Translations under genes and position numbers: made by a program
In this document: in pieces, positions 56,743-64,000 of the stretch
Layout: the number at the start of each line of letters is the position of its first letter
Numbering within the stretch: position 1 is the first letter of the stretch
Source of the DNA: Oreocharis arfaki
Lineage: Eukaryota > Chordata > Aves > Passeriformes > Paramythiidae
Direction of reading: 5' to 3'
NCBI GenBank assembly: GCA_013398015.1
Contig: VZRR01009809.1
Span: 186,001 to 250,000 of the forward strand
DNA length: 64,000 nt
Notes under the pieces: generated by a model
What the model saw: the letters and a program-made list of their open reading frames with translations, nothing else
Told to the model about the DNA's origin: nothing
The model's database searches: none

Positions 56743-59700
56743 CCCCTTCGTTTACTTATTTATTTCTTTAGGGGGAGGCAGCAAAGCTGGGCTGTGCAGT
56801 GTCACCGCATAAATAACTCGCTGGGAGCACGGCAGAGCTGCCATCGCCGTGAGCTGCCTTAGCCCAAAGTGGCCTGAAATGTTAATGGAATTGTTTTGTG
56901 CACTTACTGGACATGATATTGTTACCGAGAGGTCTCCAATCTCGCCTGCACACTGCAGTCAGCCACAATTCCTCTTTGCAGCTACACAGGGGCCTATTGC
57001 AGATCAGCATTTCTATTTCTGAAAGGATGAGGGATGTTTAGAGGGATAACGAAATGGGAGTGTGTGTTCAGCCGAGGCCTCCCCAGAAGGGGGGCATTTG
57101 CACCCTTTCTTTAACTGCTTCCACAGCACCCCTGTTTTCCCTGGAAGAGCTGGCCTCTGGGAGGGATGGAGAAGGTGGTGATGGGCTGGACACCCACAAG
57201 TAGAAAATGAGAGCCTTCCTGCCCCATCAGGCAGGGTGAGAAGGAGCCTTCCCTGCTGCTGACTGCATTTGGTGAGGAGTTCTGATGGATCAGGAATGTT
57301 GGTGGCATCGAAGCTGGGGAAGAGGGCTCCCTGTGTAAACCAATCCCTGTCACTGGTGATCCTGCATGGAGCAGCCCGCCATGGCAGCTGGGAAGTGGTG
57401 CTGCCCCAAACTTCCCAGTGCCCAGGGAGCTGCTGCTCACAGCCTGGAGGACTGATGCTCCTTGGCAGGATTTTTAGGACTGCAGAGTGCTCAGCCCAAG
57501 GTGTGGGGGTGATAAGGAGCCGCCTCAGAGGACAAGCTCCAACGAGCAGTTCTCACTCCAGAGTGCTGGCCCCTTCATCCTGTGGGCTGGATCCAGGATC
57601 TGCTACATGACTAGGACAGCAGGAACATCTCTGGTGTCTCCACAGTGGCCACGAGGGACTGGGGAGGTTCAGCTGAAAGTGTGAGGAGCCCTCATCCAAC
57701 CTGCAACACCCATCCCTGTCATCGGCCACCTGAGCACCACTAAAGGAAACACCTACCTCTGTTTTGGATTCCTGTGTTATGGATTCCTCTGTTTAAAATT
57801 GGGTCTAAACCCCTTTTTTTTTGTCCCCTCTGGCCTTTTTCCTTGGGCACCAGTACCTGCTGCAGGCCCCTTCCTGCTTGCTCGCCAGGAAAGCTTTTGC
57901 AGGGCTTGGAGCTGCTCGTGTGTGGTGCTGGTGTTTTGGGTGAGAGCAGCATGTTCCTGCACCTCCTAAGGGGGTGTTGATCCCTGGTGGGGCATTTTCC
58001 CATCCCTCCAATTGCTTTCAGAAAATGTGGGGGTTTTTCCCACTTGAGTTCTAGGGAGATTCTGCAGCTGTATTTCACAGTAAGTAAACATGGTAAAAAA
58101 TGCGCATTTTAGTCACACGGAAGCTCATTCTGCTCTTAGCAGAGTTTTAGCGACAGGATCTGGTGTGCTGGCTTCTGTACCAGCATGGAAGGGTTTTTCC
58201 TAGATCCTAATTGTGGGGGGGGGAACCGTGAAGTTCAAGAGGGAGTTTTTCCTTCTCAGGCCAGGCAAAATTGCCTTGGCAAGGGAGGCCTGTGACAGAA
58301 ATCCTGCTGGAGCACGATGCCCTGCGCTCTTTCATGCACGCTGTGCAGGGATGCTGTGATGCAGGAGGAGTGATCCTGCTCCCCAGGGGCATCTTTGGGG
58401 AGTGAATTATCATCTCTATTCTTCCTGCAGAAATAAATTTAAATATAAATTCTTCCTGGTTGCTTCTGGTGTTACAATGATCAGACTGGATGCCCAGTTT
58501 CCAGCCAGTGGAATTGATGGGGATCCAGCCTGGGAATACCAAATCCACACTGCTGTGAGACCCTGGGAGTGCCCCTGGTCCTTGGGAACCCCTGTGCTGG
58601 GGGGCCCTGTTATTAACCCTGCAGCATTTGTGTAGGATTCATCGGCACCACCAAACCTTCTCCCGAATTTTCCTAGTAGGATGCTGCAGCTTTGCCTCTC
58701 CAAACACACCCTCTCTCTTGCCTTTTAGGCTGATAAATTGACAAAAACTATTTTGCCAATATGCCATCATAAATTACGGATAATTAAAAACTACTAGTTA
58801 TGTGGTGGGTATTAATATGCAACCAATGCTCTCTTCTTCTTTTAAGAACCCTTCAGAAATGGGATCTGAGCTGGTACGAGCCCGAGTCAATGTAGCAAAT
58901 GCATTTCTGTGAAATGTTCTGTTTTGACTTTTACAATAAATTGTACATTGCAGTGATAAACATGGTCCCTTTTTCCTTGTTCCAGAACTGCTTCGCTGTT
59001 CTGGAAGATAAAATGCATTCTTTCCCTTCCTACTTTCGAAGCCAACTCTGTTTTGAAGTAGCATAAATCTTTCTTTGGAGATGGAGGATTTTGGATGGAG
59101 AACAAAGTCCAGCAGGTTTTTAATTTGGGGCCCATCTCATTCTCATTTGGCAGGCAGCTCCCGTTGATTTGCAAATGTAGATTTTTTTTTTTCAAATTTT
59201 CTTTTTCTTTTAGGCCCTGAATGTGGGCAAGGGCTTCCTCTGAAAAGTGGTTGAGCTACGCAGTGGGACAACTCTGCGTTCTCCAGAGTGGGCTTTGATG
59301 GGTTGCACAGCACAAAGTGTTTGAAGCTCCATTTTTTGCCTTGGGCTTTGAGTAGGGGATTGAGAGCTAAATAATGACTGTCCATCCATTCATAGAAAAT
59401 GTTGTTCTCTCTTCATGCACAGAGGGGAGGCTTTAATCTGGTTGTTTTGGGAACAATGGGAGATGTTTTGAAGACCGGTCTGACTTGTGTATAACAACAT
59501 GTTTGTTTGGGCTGCTTCTGAATAACCTTGTCCGGGGCCTGATCCGTGGAAGTCCTTGTAGCAGAGGAGACATCAAGAGGCAAAAAATTCAAGATCAAAG
59601 CTGTACAAGTTTCTCTGATTTATTTATGATTCTTCAAATTAGTGATTGTCCCCTGAATCAGTGTTCCAGAGCCTGTGGGTGTTACACCACCATAGCTGCA

Positions 59701-60474
59701 GGGTAAATCCATGAACGGCTCTGCGCTTGGACCTCTGAGCCTGCAGCAGGCACCAGCATCAGTCTGTGCATCCATACTGGAGAAAACATTCCAGTAATAA
59801 ACTGTATTTTTCTTGTAACAGACCAGAGCATCCTATAACCTGGAGAGTGCCAGGGCAGTGGGAGAGCGCCTGGAACCTTGCAGGGTTCTTCCAGCTTTTC
59901 CTTGTTGTGAGGATGGGCACTGCCAGCTCCTTTCCTGGAGGCTGTTATTACTATTGTGATATTTCTGCAGCATTTGCAGAAAAATCTCTGTTTTCATTCT
60001 CCCTTCACGTTGCATCTCTTTCCTGCTGGATACAAGGAGCGGGAGGTGAGGATCCTCCACCACCACGGACTGGCCCCACTGGGAGGGGGAAAGCGTTTTC
60101 CCCTCGAGGTGCAATTTTTCCCTATTACCTTTGTGCTCCTCTGGTTTTTTCACAAAACGAGCTCTAAATGCTTTTACTATAAGTTGGGTTATATCTTGCA
60201 GTATAAATGAAGCATATAATTGTGTTTTCCTAACAGCTCCACATTAAAAATAAGTTATTGTGTTGCTAATGTGTTTTTCCTGACAATTTTCCATCCAGTG
60301 AGTGCGAGGCTTCTCTCTGAACTGTCATGTAGCAGCACCTCTGCCTCCTCTTGAGCTCTTTTTCAGTATTCTGCAAGTCAGGCTGAAGTGTTAGTGTGAT
60401 TAGAGCTTTCATACTATTAATTCCTAATTGGAGGTTGAAGCTCTAATGTTCCACCTTTGTGATTTTACACTCGT

Positions 60475-60645
60475 TTTAATATAATCAAATAATGCATAAT
60501 GTATGTTCTATAATATTACACATAAATTATATATGACATGTGCTATATTATGTGGTATATATAAATTAGCTGTTATCTAATAGATGATCTAAATTACATG
60601 AAGCATTATATATGATGTATTATATATCCTATATATAATTATAGT
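60475..60645. repeat. AT-rich low-complexity block
   Basis: About 170 bases of A/T with many TATATA, ATTATAT and TATATAAATTA steps and few G or C. It is not a pure microsatellite. The plus strand continues into sequence with normal composition at 60646. Confidence 0.85.
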
Positions 60646-60864
60646 GGATACTTGGGGATACACAGCTCAGCTTCAGCAGGAAGAAATCTCCCAACAAAAC
60701 TTACTGGAACAAGCACTGATCACATCACTCTTTAAAAAATAGGGGAAAAAATGGATAGAAAACAGCAATAAATTGCCTGATTTTGCAGCTATATGACCAG
60801 ATTTAAATATATTAATTGTCTGCCTCCCCCCCCACCTTTTCCTATTGTTTCCCTCCGGAGGTTT

Positions 60865-61195
60865 TGTTCTGACGGATGCCATTTCTTCCCTGAAAAATGG
60901 CCCTGGCTGCCGCGGTGCTGCAGGCGAAATCTTCGCGTTGTGCCACAGAATCTCTCTCTGCCGCCCTCATCATTTGCATGAATTGCTTGACCTCTGCAGA
61001 TATAATTAAATCTCTTCCTGACGACTGTGAGATTGCAGCTCGGCTCCGTGGCGAAGGGAGCTGGGAGGGAAGTGTTAAATGGGGCCCCGGGCCAGGAATT
61101 GCTCTTATGGAGAGATTATTGGAGCGCTGGTTTGTGTTGGTCGCCACACGTGGCTTCAGAGGAACCTGACTTGCAGAAATCGGGCCAGCCTTGGT
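60865..61195. promoter_or_regulatory. Candidate intronic regulatory element with a perfect octamer site
   Basis: A unique, mixed-composition segment between low-complexity DNA and ordinary intron. It contains a perfect POU octamer ATTTGCAT at 60972-60979, GATATAATTAAATC at about 61000-61013 and scattered CGs. It is open in frame on both strands (90 and 101 codons), which is common in conserved non-coding DNA because TAA/TAG are scarce. Function is inferred from motifs only. Confidence 0.3.
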
Positions 61196-62548
61196 CCGAG
61201 GCAGCTTCTTGACCTCTAATTCTGGGCTGACCTGGACACAGGAGGTTGAATTTTGCCAGTGTTTAAAATGTAGAAGGTGTAATTTTTTTCTGTTGGTTTG
61301 AGGACTCAGCCCCTTGCTTTCATGCTGCCGTTTTTTCCTGGGTTCCTAAGGATCTCATGACTTAGCAGGTGCTAGAAAAGGGGGGTGACAGTCTGAGGAC
61401 CTGTGGGGCAGGTGGCAGAACTTGCTGCAGCTCTGCCCTGAGCCTCTTCTCCTCATTCCCAATGAGCATCATCTTCCAGGCAGCAGAGACCCTCAGCCTT
61501 GAGGAGAAGGTCTGGCACAGCCCTGGCACTGTGGTGCTCAGGGGAGGTGGGGGACGAGCCCTGGCATGTGCCACCCTCCCCTCTGGTGACATGCCACCAT
61601 CCTCACTGTCACCCAGGTTGCATTTTCCCCACGACCCCATGGATCCTGTTCCACCCCCCAGTGGCAAGGAGCACCTTTTTATCGGATTAGCTGGATCACA
61701 TTAGCAGGTTTCTCTTCCCACAAAACCTACGATGAGTCAGAGTTTCCATCCCCATCTGGGCTCGTCAGGGAGGCTCCATCCCCCTTTCTTCCCAGCTGTC
61801 TGCCTGTGCATGGTGCTTTTCCTCTCCACTTTAGAAAAAACAATCATCTTCCTCTCCATCTCTGTTCTTGCCAGTGGCCAAGGCTGGGAGATAAGAGCTG
61901 TGTCATGGCTCTGCCTTTTATCCTCTCCAGGAACTGGCCTAGATCTCCCTCTCCAGAAGCAGCAGCTCAGTTCAGGGCCCCCCTGACATTTGGGGGTTAT
62001 TTTAGGATTAATTTGAGCCACCCTGAGCACTGAGCATCCATTGCAGGAGACCCAGGTCCGTGGAGAAGTGCAAGCAGAGCCTGGGACATCTGAAAGGCTT
62101 CTCTCTTCCAAAGATGTGGATCTCCACATTTATACCTACATAAGAGTTTCACCTTCCCAGCCAGGTTCACCCAGCAGTTTGTTCCTGAACACCTCCCTCT
62201 CCCTGGGAAGGTGGTAGGGCTGTGGAGGCTCTTTGGGAGTAGTCAAGCCTTTTGAAAACCCTCAAATGCAACAGTTTCAGGGTGAAGGATGATGCTGGGA
62301 AGGGGAGGACATTGTGGTAGTGGAGAGATTGGCCTCATCTGGTGCTGGTCCATGTGGGGAGCTGGTGGAGCTCAGTCCTGTTCTAGCAGTTCGGGCTGAG
62401 CTCCCTTCTCCCCTGAGAGCTGAACCCTTGGTCAAGGATGAGCTGTTTGATTCCACCCTACCACCACCTCTCCTTTATGCCATGGGGAGATGCTCCCAGG
62501 GACCTTTGTGGGGCTGTGGGAGGGCACAGGGTGGGCTGCTGAGGGCCC

Positions 62549-63017
62549 CCAGCATAAGAAGGATATGGAGCTGTTGGAGCAAGTCCAGAGGAGGCCATGG
62601 AGCTGCTCCAAGGGCTGGAGCCCCTCTGCTCTGGAGCCAGGCTGGGAAAGCTGGGGGTGTTCACCTGGAGGAGAGAAGAATCCAGGGAGACCTCAGAGCC
62701 CCTCCCAGTGCCTACAGAGGCTCCCGGAGAGCTGGAGAGGAGCCTGGGACATGGATCTGGATTACAGGTCAACAGGGAATGGCTTCCCACTGCCAGAGGG
62801 CAGAGTTAGATGGAATATTGGGAAGGAATTGTTCCCTGTGAGGGTGGGGAGGCCCTGGCACAGGGTGCCCAGAGCAGCTGTGACTGCCCCTGGATCCCTG
62901 GCAGTGTCCAAGGCCAGGCTGGATGGGGCTTGGAGCACCCTGGGCTAGTGAAAGGTGTCCCTGCCCATGGCGGGGGCTGGGATGAGATCCAACTCAAACC
63001 ATTCTGTGATTTTGTTG
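62549..63017 (+). repeat. CR1 LINE fragment, about 470 bp, in TOX2 intron 1
   Basis: The plus strand reads AAGAAGGATATGGAGCTG, TTGGAGCAAGTCCAGAGG, CAAGGGCTGGAGCCCCTC, GGGGTGTTCACCTGGAGG, TGGCTTCCCACTGCCAGAG, GATGGAATATTGGGAAGG, CCTGTGAGGGTGGGGAGGCC, AAGGCCAGGCTGGATGGGG and TCAAACCATTCTGTGATTTTG. It covers the reverse-transcriptase C-terminus through the 3' tail. The frames at 62314-62948 follow worn LINE coding sequence and are not host genes. It lies in the same strand as TOX2. Confidence 0.94.
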
Positions 63018-64000
63018 CACTGCTTACAGTTACTGAACCCTAACATTTATAATTTTTTTTGTCAACAAATAACAAATCCATTCCCTGTTTCTTAGTTTTC
63101 TTGGGTGCTTCTTTGAACAGAGGGGTTTTATAAACTGAGCCATCTCAGAACATTGTGCCTGCAGTGGAAGAATGATGGTTTTTTCTTTAGGGAATTAGAT
63201 CTGTAGTCCCTACTGTCAGAAGAGGGGCAGTGAGCCCTGGAGTCTTCAACAAAAAGAAGAGAAATTTTGACAGCATGGAAATAAAATGTATGAAAACTTT
63301 AGTGACTTCTAACTGAATTATCTTGGTTTGTCTCAGCTTATGTAACAGCCCAAAAAAGCATTAGAATATCATATGAGGAAGAAGAAGCAGAAGTACTGGG
63401 AGGGGGGGACATAAAGCACAGGGGCTTGTAGCTCTGGAATATATTCCCGCCCCCGAGTCGGATCCTGCTCTATTTGTCCATGCTCAGCCCAGGGAGGCAA
63501 CTTTTCCCCTGCTGCATTATCTTGTCCCTAAATAGCGTTCAAAGGAGAAGAAGAATGTGCTGTTAAAAATATCAAACTTTTGGGAATGGCTGGCAGACTT
63601 TAGCACTGATAAGCATTGTTGATTGAAGATCAAACAGCCCTTGAAGAAAAACCTTCCAGCAAGCGCCGTGGGTCCAGCCCTGCAGCCAGACAGTGAGGTC
63701 AGCCTTCAATCCAGGGATATTTAGGGACCGACACTGGAATTATGGTCGGGGCTCCTCTACCCCAGACGGATGTTGGCGACATAGTGGTTTAAACTTGATA
63801 AATCTGTTCAAGCTGAGAACAGCATTTATTATGTGCCAGGAGTCTGTGTTAGTAGGTGGTAGTTTTATATATATATTTTTTTCCTCTGCTTAAGATAAAG
63901 AGAAAAGGCTGCAGGTCATAATGTGAACTGAAGACTGCTGGCATTTGTTTTTTAATTAATTGACAACCTGCATTTCTGTGTCAAGGTGGCAAATTAATAG
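63018..64000. other. TOX2 intron 1, unique sequence at the right edge
   Basis: No exon or mobile element. The part at 63400-63680 is unique and moderately conserved-looking, with TTATCTTGTCC (a GATA-type core), CTGATAAGCA and GATTGAAGATCAAA (TCF-like) motifs. These are motif observations only. Confidence 0.4.

Larger units (their letters stand above)
54201..64000 (+). other. TOX2 intron 1, 5' part
   Basis: Starts with the donor GTACCG. It holds a G-rich segment (54343-54427), TTG-rich triplets (54521-54587), a second CpG-rich patch, a GTTTT microsatellite, an AT-rich block and one CR1. No splice-bounded coding exon was recognised; frames such as 60897-61169 (+) and 55825-56517 (+) have no family resemblance. 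The intron continues beyond the right edge, so it is longer than 9.8 kb. Confidence 0.75.

Noticed and set aside
60897..61169. 90-codon plus-strand frame in intron 1 considered as an exon
   Set aside because: It does not resemble any TOX2 exon and has no acceptor and donor pair in a matching phase. Better read as possible non-coding regulatory sequence.
62314..62948. Frames of 152 and 175 codons
   Set aside because: They follow worn CR1 reverse-transcriptase sequence with frameshifts, not a host gene.

Overview
The window looks like a stretch of bird nuclear genome. Its main interspersed repeat is CR1, the dominant avian LINE: I count 16 copies, many carrying the diagnostic 3' tail that reads in sense as a run close to CCAACCCAAACCATTCT. 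There are also two LTR-like blocks and very little other mobile DNA. The large share of single-copy, AT-rich, gene-free sequence fits a gene desert around a developmental regulator. I cannot tell the species; the young CR1 copies and LTRs would fit a passerine or another neoavian bird.

Only one protein-coding exon can be supported. At 54099-54200 (+) lies the first coding exon of a TOX-family HMG-box gene, best matched to TOX2. It encodes 34 residues beginning MDVRFYPSAP and ending LDYYHCNK, followed by a GT donor in phase 0. The exon sits in a strong CpG island (about 53340-54870) broken by an 82-base assembly gap (53921-54002). A TATA-like element lies at 53310-53316. Everything from 54201 to the right edge is the start of a long first intron, with a second CpG-rich patch (about 55640-55980), an AT-rich block (60475-60645) and a sense-strand CR1 (62549-63017). 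The HMG box and the rest of the protein lie beyond the window.

The left 53 kb upstream of the exon is gene-poor. It holds 11 minus-strand and 4 plus-strand CR1 fragments; a probable endogenous retrovirus LTR on the minus strand (36581-37068) that runs into an 835-base gap (35746-36580); a second LTR-like block (about 39510-40002); microsatellites and small tandem duplications; and several TAAT- or POU-site-rich single-copy segments that could be enhancers. One segment, 10874-11550, looks weakly like decayed coding sequence but I could not identify it.

The many other open reading frames are short, overlap repeats, lack recognisable domains and occur on both strands at the same places, as expected by chance in GC-moderate vertebrate DNA. 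No tRNA, rRNA or CRISPR-like structure was seen.
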